Source: SURF-24 sp964537965
GTDB lineage: Bacteria > Bacteroidota > Ignavibacteria > Ignavibacteriales > SURF-24
Length of the DNA stretch: 17,917 nucleotides
Direction of reading: 5' to 3'
Assembly: GCA_964537965.1 (NCBI GenBank)
Contig: CAZIDB010000089.1
Location: forward strand, 1 to 17,917
The notes beneath the pieces were generated by a model that searched no databases, had not been told where the DNA came from, and worked only from the letters and a program-made list of their open reading frames with translations. Position 1 is the first letter of the stretch, and every line of letters starts with the position of its first letter. Positions 8,228 through 17,917 of the stretch are shown in pieces. The position numbers were made by a program, and so were the translations under genes.

Positions 8228-8886
8228 AAAAGAGCATTGCTTTACAACCAATATTGATTTCATTAATTATTATTATTTCAGCAGTCTTCATCATTATTTT
8301 AGCAAAGAATAATAAGCCTGTGTCGCTTCCCGGCACTGTAGTTAAAGAAAACCAGGATAAAGAAAAATTATGTTGTGCTGACCTGGTTGCATCAGAAAAT
8401 TATACTGATAATTCAATCTATAATCTTAACTCTGTATGGAAAAATGAATTTAACACGAGTATAAAATTGTCATCGTTCAAAGGTAAAAAAGTGATCCTTA
8501 CGATGTTTTTTGCGAACTGTACTTATGCATGTCCCTTGCTTGTAAATGATATGAAAAGAGTTGAAGCTGAGCTATCTGAAAAGGAAAAACATGACGTAAT
8601 ATTTGTACTGGTATCAATCGATCCTGAAAATGATACTCCAGCCATTCTGAAAGATTATAGCTCAGTGCATAAGCTGGAAACAAAAAGGTGGGAACTGTTA
8701 AATGGTTCGGAAGATGAAATAAGAGAATTGGCAGCTCTGCTTGGATTCAAATATGCAAGGGCAACAAACGGTGGCTTTTCACACTCTAATATAATTACTG
8801 TGTTGAATGCTAATGGTGAAATTATATACCAACATGAAGGCTTAAATAAAGATCTGACTGCCTTAGTGAATAACATTAAAAGATAG
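8224..8886 (+). CDS. SCO1/SenC family copper chaperone / thiol-disulfide protein
   Basis: 220 residues from the ATG at 8224, chosen because AAGGAGA lies a few bases ahead and the ATGA overlap with nirV indicates coupling. A longer in-frame start at 8182 would sit inside nirV. One N-terminal membrane anchor (ILISLIIIISAVFIIILA) leaves a thioredoxin-fold domain outside the cytoplasm. SCO hallmarks are C99-C103 in NCTYACPLL, SIDPENDTP, and His187 in GGFSHSNIITVL, the three usual copper ligands. SCO proteins deliver copper to cytochrome oxidase and, in denitrifiers, to other copper enzymes. Directly behind nirK and nirV, a role in metallating NirK is the natural reading (inferred). An unusual CC pair (C50-C51) sits in the linker before the fold. 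Confidence 0.92.
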   Translation: MKKSIALQPILISLIIIISAVFIIILAKNNKPVSLPGTVVKENQDKEKLCCADLVASENYTDNSIYNLNSVWKNEFNTSIKLSSFKGKKVILTMFFANCTYACPLLVNDMKRVEAELSEKEKHDVIFVLVSIDPENDTPAILKDYSSVHKLETKRWELLNGSEDEIRELAALLGFKYARATNGGFSHSNIITVLNANGEIIYQHEGLNKDLTALVNNIKR

Positions 8887-8904
8887 ACCTCTAATAAAAA
8901 ATAT

Positions 8905-8928
8905 GAAATCCGGGTAAAACTCGGTTTC
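8905..8928 (+). terminator. weak hairpin after the SCO gene
   Basis: Bases 8905-8928 fold as GAAA(t)CCGGG, loop TAAAA, CTCGGTTTC: about nine pairs with one bulge and one G-U pair, 19 bases past the SCO stop. There is no T-run behind it, so a rho-independent terminator is only possible. It could separate the nirK operon from the hemerythrin-methyltransferase pair. Confidence 0.3.
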
Positions 8929-9083
8929 AGACATAATTATGATATTTAAAGTATAAAATGAAGATGGGGTTAGGAAAATCATATTCTTATCGATGTATAT
9001 AAGATTTTTTTGTATCTTGTGTACCAAAATATCTTTCAGGTTTACAGGACTTGTCAAAAATAAAAACAGTTTAGGATTTTCGG

Positions 9084-9527
9084 ATGTTACGTCATAAAGC
9101 TTTAACCCATCTCTCTCAGGAACATCACCAGGGATTGATATTAGCTCAGTTGCTAAAACCAAACGCACCAGACTATAGTGGATTACCGCGAACAATTTCT
9201 GGTAAGACTGATTATGCAATAAAGTTATATTCATCATCGTTAACCGGACATTTTATTAAGGAAGAGGTGATTTTATATCCCTTAATTAAAGGAAAGAACC
9301 CTAAAATAGATTCTTTATTTGCTGATGTTTTTGTGGAACATAAAAGAATTGGAAAGTTAGTTGAAGAATTAAAAATTGTTGGTAACCACGAGAAAACGCT
9401 ATACGAACTTGGGCAGCTTCTTGAATCTCACATAAGAAAAGAAGAAAGGATTTTATTTCCACTAATACAGGAACTCATCCCTGTTGAAATCTTACAGAAA
9501 TTAGAGGAATTGTTAAATAAAAAATAA
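9084..9527 (+). CDS. hemerythrin HHE domain protein
   Basis: 147 residues forming one hemerythrin four-helix domain with a full ligand set: H14/H15 (SQEHHQGL), H56 with E60/E61 (GHFIKEEVILYP), H86 (FVEHKRIG), and H116 with E120/E121 (SHIRKEERILFP). It is predicted to bind a non-heme diiron centre that handles O2 or NO in the cytoplasm. A 197-base gap separates it from the SCO gene, so it may have its own promoter. AGGA lies about ten bases before the ATG. Its stop overlaps the start of the methyltransferase gene (TAATG), implying coupled translation. It is the third hemerythrin-type gene in 7 kb. A role in NO defence is inferred from the company it keeps. Confidence 0.88.
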   Translation: MLRHKALTHLSQEHHQGLILAQLLKPNAPDYSGLPRTISGKTDYAIKLYSSSLTGHFIKEEVILYPLIKGKNPKIDSLFADVFVEHKRIGKLVEELKIVGNHEKTLYELGQLLESHIRKEERILFPLIQELIPVEILQKLEELLNKK

Positions 9528-10275
9528 TGCCTGTGAACAACACGGAAAGTTTCTACAATGCAATATCGTCGTTTTATGACGATATGATCGATTTCAACAA
9601 GTCCCTTGAAAAAAGGAAATTAATACTACAGAAATTTATTAAAGATGATTATAAAACAGCTGCTGACTTAGGCTGCGGCAGCGGGCTGGATTCTATTGCA
9701 TTATCTTCACTTGGACTTAAAGTAACACCTTTTGATCCGTTTGAAAAGATGATTATGAAGCCAGGGAAAATGCAAGAGCGAATATGCAGGAAATTAATTT
9801 CATTTGCTCTGGGTTGGAAAAGATTCCGGTAGCTTATAAACAAAAATTTGATATTGCCCTCTCCCTTGGTAATACTATTGCCAATATTTCTCCGGAAAAG
9901 ATTGAACGATCTATTGGGAACGTTTATAAGATATTAAAAAGTGGCGGTAAATTTGTACTTCAGATTCTGAATTACAAAAGGATACTAAGGAATGAAGAGA
10001 AAATTGTAGGTATAAACAGTAAGAATGATTTTACGTTTGTAAGGTATTACGATTTTCATTCGAATCATCTTGATTTCAATATACTAAAATTCAATTCTGC
10101 TTATCCGGACGAAAGGAAAGTTTCATCTACAAAAATCTTTCCATATAAGAAGACATTTTTAACAAATAAACTAAAGAAAACAGGTTTTAGAAAAATAAAA
10201 TGTTTTGGCAGTCTCTCACTTGATAAACTCAGCAACCTTAGCTCAAATGATTTAATAATATTAGCAGAAAAATGA
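9527..10275 (+). pseudogene. class I SAM-dependent methyltransferase, interrupted by a one-base frameshift
   Basis: Two frames together give one methyltransferase of about 249 residues. Frame one runs from 9527 and holds motif I (AADLGCGSGLDSIALSSLGL, then VTPFDPFEKMI). It goes out of register near 9754, where EKMI is followed by MKPGKMQERI. Frame two, entered one base back, reads YEARENARANMQEINFICSGLEKIP and continues through FDIALSLGNTIANI and LKSGGKFVLQILNYKRIL to the stop at 10275. Restoring a single T in GATTATGAAG near 9753 joins the halves exactly. There is no slippery heptamer or pseudoknot, so programmed shifting is unlikely. Either a recent inactivating deletion or a base-calling error is the cause. 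Both halves look otherwise intact. The start overlaps the hemerythrin stop. The substrate is unknown. Confidence 0.8.
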
Positions 10276-10522
10276 TAAACGTTTAATACAATTCTACCTG
10301 AAAACAAATCTTTCTGCTAAAAAGGCTGGAATTTTAATCTCAGATCCTCTTTCCAGTATTAACGAAAAGCACAAAATAAGATTAAACTCCTGGATATTAT
10401 TTTCGACAATTAACCTATAAAAAGACTGTGGAGTACTTGATTTAAAATTTATTGCTGTATAAATTGAACACGGTCTTAAAAAATTACTCTACCAAGATTT
10501 AATATATTTGATCGGGAGTGAA

Positions 10523-11917
10523 ATGAAAAAATATATTTTTACTTTAGTAATACTTTTTGTAACCTCACTCATTTTTATAAGCTGTAAAACCAGTACAGAA
10601 CCAGATACAAGCACAGGTGAGGGCGAAGTAACAGTCAGTGGTCAGGTTATTGATAATTCAACCGGTTCACCTATTTCAGGCGCTGAAGTAAATATAATTA
10701 GCGATGGTATTGAAATAGGTAAAACCACTAATTCAGACGGCAGATTTGCCGCTACTTTTTCAATAGAAAAAAGTAAACAGGTATTGGTATATACCACATA
10801 TACCGGTTACTATTCAGATAGCACCTTGGTAAGTGTTACAGCCGGAGAGGAGTCAAGCGTTACTATTAAATTACAGGAACGGACTACCGGAGATGATATA
10901 TCTGGTGATCCGGCATCAATTGTACTTATTTCAACATCATCTCAAAGCATTGGAGTAAGATCAAGTGGTTCAGTTGAATCTGCTACAATTACATTTGAGG
11001 TTCAGGATTCAAGTGGAAATTCAATTAACATCGATCATTCAGTTTGGGTTAATTTTAAACTTGGACAGGCTCCCGGTGGAGGAGAATATATTAATCCAAC
11101 AGCAATTAAAACCAATGCAGAAGGAAGAGTAACAGTTAGTTTATCAAGCGGTACTGTTGCAGGTGTTGTTCAATTTGTTGCTGAAATAAATTTTGGAGGT
11201 AAGCAAATAATCTCAAAACCTGTTAACATTTCAATCCATGGAGGTCATCCGGATCAGACTCATTTTTCTGTTGCTACTGAATATCTCAATGTTCCCGGCT
11301 GGAATATCGACGGATTCGAAAATACTATTTCAGCAATAGTTGGTGATAAATATGCAAACCCTGTTAAACCTAATACGTCAGTTTATTTTACAACAACAGG
11401 TGGCGTAATAGAAGGATCGGCTTTAACTAATGAGCTTGGAATTGGTACTGCAACATTAATTACAAGTAATCCGCGTCCTGTTCATCCTTTGTTAGGAAAA
11501 GGTTTTGCAGTTATTACCGCTACAACAGCAGATGAAAATTATAATAAAGTAACTGGCTCAACAATTGTCTTGTTTTCGGGTTATCCGATAATTACCGTTG
11601 ATCCTACTGAATTTCCGGATATTGAACACAGAGGTTCAACTACAATAAATTATACTGTTATGGACGAAAACGGGAATCCTATTGCTCCTGGAAATAGCAT
11701 TAACGTGAGTATAGTGGAGGGTGACGGTGCTATGTTAGTTGGTGATGTTAATTTTACCACAATGGATACGCAAAGTAAAGCTGCAACACAATATACTTTC
11801 AAAATAGTAGACAATGATCTCGTTCTGCCTTTAGGAAGAAGATCACTCACCATTCGAATTAAAGTGTCTGGACCGAATGGAATTGCAACCGCCTGGACAA
11901 GCGGAATAATTGACTAA
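10523..11917 (+). CDS. Ig-like surface lipoprotein with carboxypeptidase-regulatory-like domain
   Basis: 464 residues from the ATG at 10523 (GGGAG upstream). This is preferred to a TTG five codons earlier because the lipoprotein signal MKKYIFTLVILFVTSLIFISC begins there, with Cys21 as lipidation site. After a polar spacer comes a carboxypeptidase D regulatory-like beta-sandwich (about 36-108: VSGQVIDNSTGSPISGAEV, TTNSDGRFAATF, TVKL-like end). Two or three invasin/Big_1-like Ig modules follow (about 115-225, 245-345, 355-464), recognisable from repeated patterns such as DSSGNSINIDHSVWVNF, DKYANPVKPNTSVYFTTTGG and DENGNPIAPGNSINVSIVEG. Such proteins sit on the outer membrane and bind or bridge other molecules; no catalytic motif is seen. 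It stands alone, with 247 bases upstream and 117 bases to the tRNA promoter downstream. Confidence 0.8.
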   Translation: MKKYIFTLVILFVTSLIFISCKTSTEPDTSTGEGEVTVSGQVIDNSTGSPISGAEVNIISDGIEIGKTTNSDGRFAATFSIEKSKQVLVYTTYTGYYSDSTLVSVTAGEESSVTIKLQERTTGDDISGDPASIVLISTSSQSIGVRSSGSVESATITFEVQDSSGNSINIDHSVWVNFKLGQAPGGGEYINPTAIKTNAEGRVTVSLSSGTVAGVVQFVAEINFGGKQIISKPVNISIHGGHPDQTHFSVATEYLNVPGWNIDGFENTISAIVGDKYANPVKPNTSVYFTTTGGVIEGSALTNELGIGTATLITSNPRPVHPLLGKGFAVITATTADENYNKVTGSTIVLFSGYPIITVDPTEFPDIEHRGSTTINYTVMDENGNPIAPGNSINVSIVEGDGAMLVGDVNFTTMDTQSKAATQYTFKIVDNDLVLPLGRRSLTIRIKVSGPNGIATAWTSGIID

Positions 11918-12034
11918 CTCTTTTACAAAGGGAAGATAGAATTATTTGATATCGTAAAAATTTTTATAATAAAATATTTTTTACTGAATTTGAACCTAAT
12001 TGTGTTTTAACAGGTTAATGTGAAGTTTGTTAAA

Positions 12035-12063
12035 TTGACTTACAACCATTTAATCTTTATATT
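12035..12063 (+). promoter_or_regulatory. promoter of the tRNA-fMet locus
   Basis: TTGACT (12035-12040), a 17-base spacer and TATATT (12058-12063). The latter also extends to TATATTTG, which fits the TAnnTTTG element of Bacteroidota primary sigma factors. Transcription would start near 12070, just before the broken tRNA copy, and read through it into the intact tRNA. Confidence 0.6.
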
Positions 12064-12081
12064 TGTATCACAAATTTTGAT

Positions 12082-12141
12082 CGCGGGGTGGAGTCCCGAA
12101 TTATTCGGGAGTAGCTCGTTGGGTTCATAACCCTAGGAGAC
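12082..12141 (+). pseudogene. broken tRNA-fMet copy with a palindrome in its D-arm
   Basis: Starts CGCGGGGTGGAG exactly like the intact tRNA 78 bases downstream, with the same preceding TTGAT. The D-loop is replaced at 12094-12110 by TCCCGAATTATTCGGGA, a 7-bp perfect hairpin with a 3-base loop. It then resumes with GTAGCTCG and a changed anticodon arm (TTGGG, loop TTCATAA with CAT, CCCTA; one mismatch). After GGAGAC the variable region, T-arm and acceptor 3' strand are absent. It cannot form a complete tRNA. It lies between the promoter and the real gene, so it is probably transcribed and trimmed away. Confidence 0.7.
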
Positions 12142-12159
12142 AAAAAAATAGAAATTGAT

Positions 12160-12232
<73 letters not shown>

Positions 12233-12242
12233 CTAAGAAAAA

Positions 12243-12267
12243 GCTGAACGAAAGTTCGGCTTTTTTT
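12243..12267 (+). terminator. rho-independent terminator of tRNA-fMet (hairpin copy 1)
   Basis: GCTGAAC-GAAA-GTTCGGC: a 7-bp stem (one T-G pair) with a GAAA tetraloop, followed by seven T. It lies ten bases after the tRNA. The same hairpin recurs at 12571 and 15608. Confidence 0.85.
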
Positions 12268-12281
12268 ATTTGGATGGTTGA

Positions 12282-12551
12282 ATGAATAAGTATATAGTGT
12301 ACGTGATAAAAAGTAAAGAAGGATATCATTATACCGGAATGACAGAAGACCTTGAAAAAAGATTATCTGAACACAATAACAAATCATTATCCTTCTGGAC
12401 AAAAAGAGGGAACAATTGGAAACTGATTTACACAGAAAAATTTGAAGCAAAGGCAGAAGCGTTAAAACGAGAGAAATGGTTAGAATCAGGAATTGGTAGG
12501 AAATATTTAAAAGAATCAGGTTCTAGGTTCAATCCGCCAAAGGCGGACTAG
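12282..12551 (+). CDS. small GIY-YIG endonuclease-family protein, copy 1
   Basis: 89 residues comprising a minimal GIY-YIG domain: YIVYVIKSKEGYHYTGMTEDLEKRLSEHN (the GIY and YIG strands read as YVY and YTG, with the conserved Arg in LEKRL), then FEAKAEALKREKWLESGIGRKYL with the conserved Glu/Lys region. No DNA-binding domain is added. The last residues (SGSRFNPPKAD) are encoded by a copy of the tRNA T-arm plus a 15-base palindrome, and the TAG stop is the tRNA's own CTAG. It starts 15 bases past the tRNA terminator's T-run. Small GIY-YIG proteins cut or nick DNA; some are mobile-intron endonucleases. The tRNA-derived tail suggests an element that inserts at tRNA 3' ends (inferred). The protein is identical to copy 2. 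Confidence 0.88.
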   Translation: MNKYIVYVIKSKEGYHYTGMTEDLEKRLSEHNNKSLSFWTKRGNNWKLIYTEKFEAKAEALKREKWLESGIGRKYLKESGSRFNPPKAD

Positions 12552-12559
12552 CCCCGCTA
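12519..12559 (+). other. tRNA-fMet 3' fragment with a T-loop palindrome, copy 1
   Basis: GGTTCTAGGTTCAA (12519-12532) equals bases 12204-12217 of the intact tRNA. TCCGCCAAAGGCGGA (12533-12547, a 6-bp palindrome around AAA) replaces GTC of the T-loop, and CTAGCCCCGCTA (12548-12559) equals the tRNA 3' end. The fragment doubles as the 3' coding end of GIY-YIG copy 1. Confidence 0.85.
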
Positions 12560-12570
12560 CTAAGAAAAAA

Positions 12571-12595
12571 GCTGAACGAAAGTTCGGCTTTTTTT
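12571..12595 (+). terminator. rho-independent terminator (hairpin copy 2)
   Basis: Identical GCTGAAC-GAAA-GTTCGGC hairpin and seven T, ending GIY-YIG copy 1 transcription and separating it from copy 2. Confidence 0.8.
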
Positions 12596-12609
12596 ATTTG
12601 GAGGGTTGA

Positions 12610-12879
12610 ATGAATAAGTATATAGTGTACGTGATAAAAAGTAAAGAAGGATATCATTATACCGGAATGACAGAAGACCTTGAAAAAAGATTATCTGAAC
12701 ACAATAACAAATCATTATCCTTCTGGACAAAAAGAGGGAACAATTGGAAACTGATTTACACAGAAAAATTTGAAGCAAAGGCAGAAGCGTTAAAACGAGA
12801 GAAATGGTTAGAATCAGGAATTGGTAGGAAATATTTAAAAGAATCAGGTTCTAGGTTCAATCCGCCAAAGGCGGACTAG
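12610..12879 (+). CDS. small GIY-YIG endonuclease-family protein, copy 2
   Basis: Identical 89-residue product to the copy 328 bases upstream, including the tRNA-derived tail and the TAG stop supplied by the tRNA T-stem. It begins 14 bases after the second terminator's T-run with no clear Shine-Dalgarno (GAGGGTTGA lies just before the ATG and may serve). Copy 2 is followed by the third tRNA 3' fragment and then by an unrelated strong terminator instead of the tRNA one, marking the right edge of the duplication. Both copies being intact suggests that duplication was recent or that the protein is under selection. No catalytic residue differs between them. Confidence 0.88.
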   Translation: MNKYIVYVIKSKEGYHYTGMTEDLEKRLSEHNNKSLSFWTKRGNNWKLIYTEKFEAKAEALKREKWLESGIGRKYLKESGSRFNPPKAD

Positions 12880-12887
12880 CCCCGCTA
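12847..12887 (+). other. tRNA-fMet 3' fragment with a T-loop palindrome, copy 2
   Basis: Same structure as the fragment 328 bases upstream: GGTTCTAGGTTCAA, TCCGCCAAAGGCGGA, CTAGCCCCGCTA. The homology to the unit ends a few bases later at 12899. Confidence 0.85.
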
Positions 12888-12901
12888 CTAAGAAAAAAGA
12901 T

Positions 12902-12943
12902 AAGTCCTTGTAACACAAATGGTTGCAAGGACTTTTTCTTTTT
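12902..12943. terminator. strong bidirectional terminator
   Basis: AAGTCCTTG (12902-12910) pairs with CAAGGACTT (12926-12934); T-G and AAC/GTT extend it to about 13 pairs around a 7-base loop. A T-rich run follows on the plus strand and an A-rich run precedes it, so it can also end the minus-strand gene whose stop is at 13076. Confidence 0.85.
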
Positions 12944-13075
12944 TACATACACATTACATACAAAACAATTGATTTATAGGGGTTTTAGCAATTATACTGG
13001 ATCAACATTTTCACAACGAAACTGCCTTACTATCTTTAATTCAGAGTGTAATCAAAAATTAGATTGTTATGGGTA

Positions 13076-13471
13076 TTACTTTTTAACAAGTAAATATTTT
13101 TCATTCTGCTTCTTTAATTCAGCAGCCCAATCTACATTTATCATGGACATCAGTTCTTCTTGTTTAGCGAATAACTGAATTCTTGAATCCTCATTTGGTC
13201 TTCTATTGTTAAGCTCAAAGTTTGCAGCCATCTCAAAAGTCAGGCTGCTTAATAACCAAAACAAAATTTCATCAGGATTTTTTGTTCTTTTTATTTCCTC
13301 TATTGTACCTCTTTCCGAAAGAATATATAATAATTCGTCTCCTTCATAATCAACATAGTATCCACCGTTATACTGAGGTGTTGTGTAAAAATGTAGATAT
13401 GCTTTGGGAGCATCAATAATCGCTGCACACTGATAGTACTTTTTTTCTATTTCCTTTACTATTTCTTTCAT
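13076..13471 (-). CDS. orphan protein resembling immunity protein Imm63
   Basis: 131 residues, no signal peptide. Pattern: PKAYLHFYTTPQYNGGYYVDYEGDELLYILSERGTIEEIKRT, then PDEILFWLLSSLTFEMAANFELNNRRPNEDSRIQLFAKQEELMSMINVDWAAEL. From memory of the family, the run. Confidence 0.6.
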   Translation of the reverse strand: MKEIVKEIEKKYYQCAAIIDAPKAYLHFYTTPQYNGGYYVDYEGDELLYILSERGTIEEIKRTKNPDEILFWLLSSLTFEMAANFELNNRRPNEDSRIQLFAKQEELMSMINVDWAAELKKQNEKYLLVKK

Positions 13472-16400
13472 TAACCAGAACTAACTATTCTGTTTTACAA
13501 TTTTCTTATATACCGATCTTAGCATCCAGGCTTATACTGTATCGCCAAACTCTTTATCGTCAAGTATCTTTTCAAAGATGGCTCTGTTATCATCAATCCG
13601 GTCTATCAGCTTTTGCAGGAAGGCATCTTCAAAGCCGTATTTAAAATTATCAATGGAATTGTTTAATGCCTGCAATTGATCTTCTCGTCGCTTATAAGTT
13701 CCTGTTCAATCTGCTCAAAGAATAGTTTGTCTCTGTCTGTAAACTCCGTACCAAATTTAACTTATTAAGTTGACTTCAATATTCTTGCTCAACTTCTTTA
13801 CGTGTGTTTTATTTTAGAGCTTACAAAATATTTGAATAGAGGTCTCTTCGTTATAGACTCCTATGATATTCGAGATTCGCGACAGTAAGAATAAACTCCA
13901 ATCTATATTCACGGTTCAGATAGATTAAGTACTTCTCGATGTAAACTTTTAAAAAAAGTATCGCATAAAAAAGCAAAACGTCATTTTACTCAATGTATTT
14001 TCTCTTCCGAAAGAGCTCTTTCGATTGCTTCGTAAAATGTATTTTGTATGCCCGTCTCGATTGATGGGACATCTTTTGCATAAAAGCCACCAATAACCAT
14101 TCCATCAGAATTCTCGTAGTGAACGTAGAAATTGTGGAGTTTGGTGACTTTATTCAGATATTTATACTCGATGCCGAACTTGAATGTTGTATTCTTATTT
14201 CCATCCTTCATAATAGACATTATTCCGTCTTTCTCGCCTTTCTGCTCTGCTGGCATTTTTTCGATCATATAGCTCCATGCAAGTAGAGGGTTTGAGGATT
14301 TCTCTACCTCCACAGTAGCTACAGCGAGCGGTTCAGTATCCACATATTCCAAAGGGATCATATAGCGGAGCTCAGTTTTATCATAGTATTTCAATTCCGG
14401 TGCTTCGCGTCTGTATCCTGCAACGTGCACAATATAAATCTTCCATCCTGGACGTGCCCTTTTCAACCAGGAAATGAGTGCAGTAAAATCTGCTTGTCTT
14501 TCCGATAGAGTAAAGCGGCTTGAAACCCAATCAGCAGCTGGAGCAAAATTAATTTCATCTACACATATTTCTTTCCACTCGGGCAGCTCGCTCATAGATG
14601 CAGGCCACTTGGTGTAAAGTTGAGCGCCGGCTTCATCGTGAGAGACGTAGAATAGGGTACGGATGTATTCATCCTTGAGTGTAGCAACTTTCTTATTTGT
14701 GGATTTCTTCAATGCGTTAAGATGTTGACCGTAGGTTTTACCTCCTTTCAGAAGATACCTGCAGTGCAGGTCAACGTCCTCGCCGGCAGTGATAAAGAAC
14801 TTTCCATCTTTGAAGTGGAACAAGTTTGGTTCATATGAAGCGAAGGCCGGTATTTTTTCTTGTGTTACCGCAATTCCTCCCCAACTAAAGGCTCGAACAT
14901 AACCTTGGTCAAGATCCTGTGAGATTAATTTCGTGGAAAAAAATACTATAACTACGACTGTTAATAGCAAGTGTACGCGAGTCATTTTCGTCCTCCTTTT
15001 GCTTTTTGTAATCGAATATTGTTATAAGGCGTTGCAAATAAGCGGTTACGCTCTAAAGCCATACAGCTTATACAACAACTTCCAATAATTTAAAAACAAT
15101 GATTGAACTGAGTAACAAAACAACCTAACACGGTAGAATAAAGTGAATAATAACACAATTGCCAAATTAGAAAGCAGCGTTGATTTATTAGCCCTAAATT
15201 GCGGAACAACGGCATTTTCGAAAGTTGATAAGAGCTCATACTACGTTCCCGCAACCACGTCCATCGGAAAGGCATATTGAAATAAGATGGAATGAAACGC
15301 CTGGTTTTGTGTTGGACGCACACATTTTTTTCTGCTGAGAGAAAGTCATTAAAAGATTTAATTTCTTTCACGGCTGTTTTTTGAGGAAGTTTTTATTATT
15401 AAAAATGATAAATCGTTTAATCTAACCTGAATATGCTTCTTCTTTTTTTACTATAATGCTTAACTCAAATCTCAATGTCAATTAAATCAAATATTCTTAA
15501 CCACTTCATTCGTCCATTAGAATAGTAAAATTTTGGGGTTATCGCACACGTTCAAAACTTACTAAAAATCATATTTATTGTCCACAAAAAACTTCATCAA
15601 AGGAAAAGCTGAACGAAAGTTCGGCGTTTTTCATTTCCTTAATGAATTGATTACCCAGGTAAATATTTTGTTCTATTCATTTTTAACTTGCAATTGGATA
15701 TATCATTGGTTATTGAGAACCAAGTAATTTCCTCTTTCATCTTCTTACATTTTCACTTAAATTTCTTCTGAAAAAAATCTGAAAGAAATATGCTCAAGTC
15801 CCTTCTTGTTAAAGATTACGCTTTAATTGAAAAAATTTTTGTTGAGTTTGAAAAAGGATTCAACATTATTACCGGCGAAACAGGAGCAGGAAAATCTATC
15901 CTGATTGATGCTATGAGTTTATTGCTTGGTGAAAGAGCAACCACAGATGTTATTCGCAGAGATGCAGATAAAACTGTTGTTGAAGGAATATTTGATGTTG
16001 AAAATAACAGGAAAGTAAAGAGCATACTCGAACAGAATGAGATTGAATATCAACCTGAAATGATTGTAAGGAGAGAGATTTCCAGGAAAGGATCGAACAG
16101 ATGTTTTATAAATGATTCACCGGTCTCATTAGCAATTGTGAGAAGTATTGGAAATTTATTGGTGGATCTGCACGGTCAGCATGAACATCAGTCATTATTA
16201 AGAAGCGATACTCACATTGATGTACTTGATGAATTTGCTGATTGCGAAGCTGAGTTACTGAATTATACTGAAAAACGGAAAACACTTTTAAAGTTTAAAA
16301 ATGAATTGGCAGAACTAAAAAGTAAAGAGCGGGCATTAAAAGAAAAAAAAGATTTCTATGAATTCCAGATGAAGGAAATTGATACTGTCTTGCCGGCAGA

Positions 16401-17917
16401 AAATGAAGATGAGGAGATAACAAATGAACTTAGAATTCTGGAAAATGCTGAGCGGCTGCTTGAACTAAGTAATAATATTTATAATGAGCTTTTCGATTCT
16501 GAAGAAGCGGTATATGATAAACTTGTTCATGTAAATCATGAATGGAATGAACTTTTAAAGATTGACAAATCTTCAAATGATGTTAATGCCGATTTTCAGA
16601 ATGCACTTGCATTAATAAAAGACGCAGCGGAGTATATCCGTGATTATAAAAATAAAATTGATCTTGACCCTGAAAGTCTTGAGAATAAAAGAGAACGTCT
16701 TGCAGCTATAAATCATTTAAAGAAAAAATATGGCGGCTCACTTAAAGCTGTTATCGAATTGCGGAATAAAATCGGGCAGGAATATCAGATAGCCGAAAAT
16801 TTTACTGAAGAAGTGAAAGCATATGAAGATAAAATTAATTCAGTAAGAATTGAATGCGGAAAAATTGCAATGCAACTTTCTAAACGAAGGAAAGATGCTG
16901 CAAAGACAATTGAGAAAGACGTTGTTCAGGCATTAATTCAGCTTGGTATAGCAGAATCAAAATTCATTATAGAAATTAAACAGCAAACAGATTCTGAATC
17001 TGAAAATTTTATTCTGGCAGGTAACAAGCGTTTCAGCTTTAATGAAAAAGGTTTGGATGAAGTAGAATTTTTTATTTCAACTAACAAAGGGGAAGAACCT
17101 AAACCTTTAACCAAAGTTGCAAGCGGCGGCGAAATATCCCGTGTTATGCTTGCATTAAAAACTATCCTTGCTAAAAATGATCGCTTACCACTTCTTATCT
17201 TCGATGAAATTGATACAGGTATAAGCGGAAGAATAGCACAGAAAGTTGGGCAGAACCTTAAGTCTTTAGCTGTATACCATCAGATAATTGCAATTACTCA
17301 TCTTCCTCAGATTGCCGCACTTGCAGATAATCACTTTGCAATTGAAAAGAAAACAACGGGTAACCGTGTTTTAAGTTCGTTAAAAAAACTTTCTGATGAT
17401 GAGAAGGTTACCGAAGTTGCCAAGTTACTTAGCGGTGAAGATGTTACAAGCGCCAGCCTTAAAAGCGCTAAAGAATTAATGAATTATTAAAAGTTAACTG
17501 GAACTTATGGCAAGAAAAACAAGTTCTGGAATTTTAATATACAGGAAGAAAAATTCTCAACTGGAATTTTATCTTGTTCATCCGGGTGGACCAATTTTCA
17601 AAAATAAGGATGACGGGCATTGGGGAATTCCAAAGGGTGAAATACATATTGGCGAAGTAGAACTTGACTGCGCCATAAGAGAAGTTAAAGAAGAAATTGG
17701 ACTGAATCTATCCGGTAAAAATTTTATACCGCTCGGTTCAATAATTCAGAAAGGTGGGAAGCTTGTACACGCATGGGCTTGCAAATATAATGATGATATA
17801 GAACTTGTTAATTCAAATAGCATGGTTGAAATGCAATGGCCTCCCATCTGGGGAAAGAAAATTGTTTTTCCCGAGATAGACAAAGGAGAATTTTTTCACG
17901 AAGATGAAGCGAGAATT

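Overview
The window reads as bacterial chromosome of low GC content (mostly mid-30s percent by eye). Signal peptides and lipoproteins look Bacteroidota-like: cleavage before Gln, beta-barrels ending in aromatic residues, and lipoproteins with an Ig-like or carboxypeptidase-regulatory fold. With the denitrification-type gene set, my best guess is the Ignavibacteria/Chlorobi branch of the Bacteroidota superphylum. That guess is inferred from style, not from a marker gene.

Layout. (1) 1-1943: the 3' end of a YihY/BrkB membrane protein converges on a minus-strand outer-membrane beta-barrel gene. (2) 2048-8886: a tightly packed plus-strand nitrite/NO cluster. It has an Rrf2 regulator with three clustered Cys, a DUF438-hemerythrin-PAS protein, a DUF1858/DUF2249-like protein, a membrane double-[4Fe-4S] protein, a degenerate hemerythrin, a copper nitrite reductase fused to cytochrome c (NirK), a NirV-like SUMF1-fold protein and a SCO1/SenC copper chaperone. 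(3) 9084-10275: another hemerythrin, coupled to a SAM methyltransferase that carries a frameshift. (4) 10523-11917: an Ig-like lipoprotein. (5) 12035-15632: an accessory stretch behind the initiator tRNA gene. (6) 15790-17917: recN, then the start of a NUDIX hydrolase.

Region 2 fits one job. Electrons would pass through the membrane Fe-S protein (inferred) to the exported NirK lipoprotein, which reduces nitrite to NO. SCO and NirV-like proteins would help copper-site or enzyme assembly. Rrf2 and the hemerythrin/DUF proteins would sense or withstand NO. No NO reductase or N2O reductase lies in the window.

Region 5 is the most unusual. A good promoter feeds a broken tRNA-fMet copy whose D-arm holds a 17-nt palindrome, then an intact tRNA-fMet with its terminator. 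Two identical tandem copies of a small GIY-YIG gene follow. Each copy ends inside a second copy of the tRNA 3' end, in which a 15-nt palindrome replaces part of the T-loop, and the first is followed by a copy of the same terminator. This looks like a tRNA-targeting GIY-YIG element. Beyond it lie an Imm63-like orphan gene, a decayed C-terminus of a type I restriction HsdR subunit, an exported protein of different base composition with a strong Shine-Dalgarno, and a 60-bp attC-like inverted repeat. The tRNA terminator hairpin reappears upstream of recN, bracketing the island.
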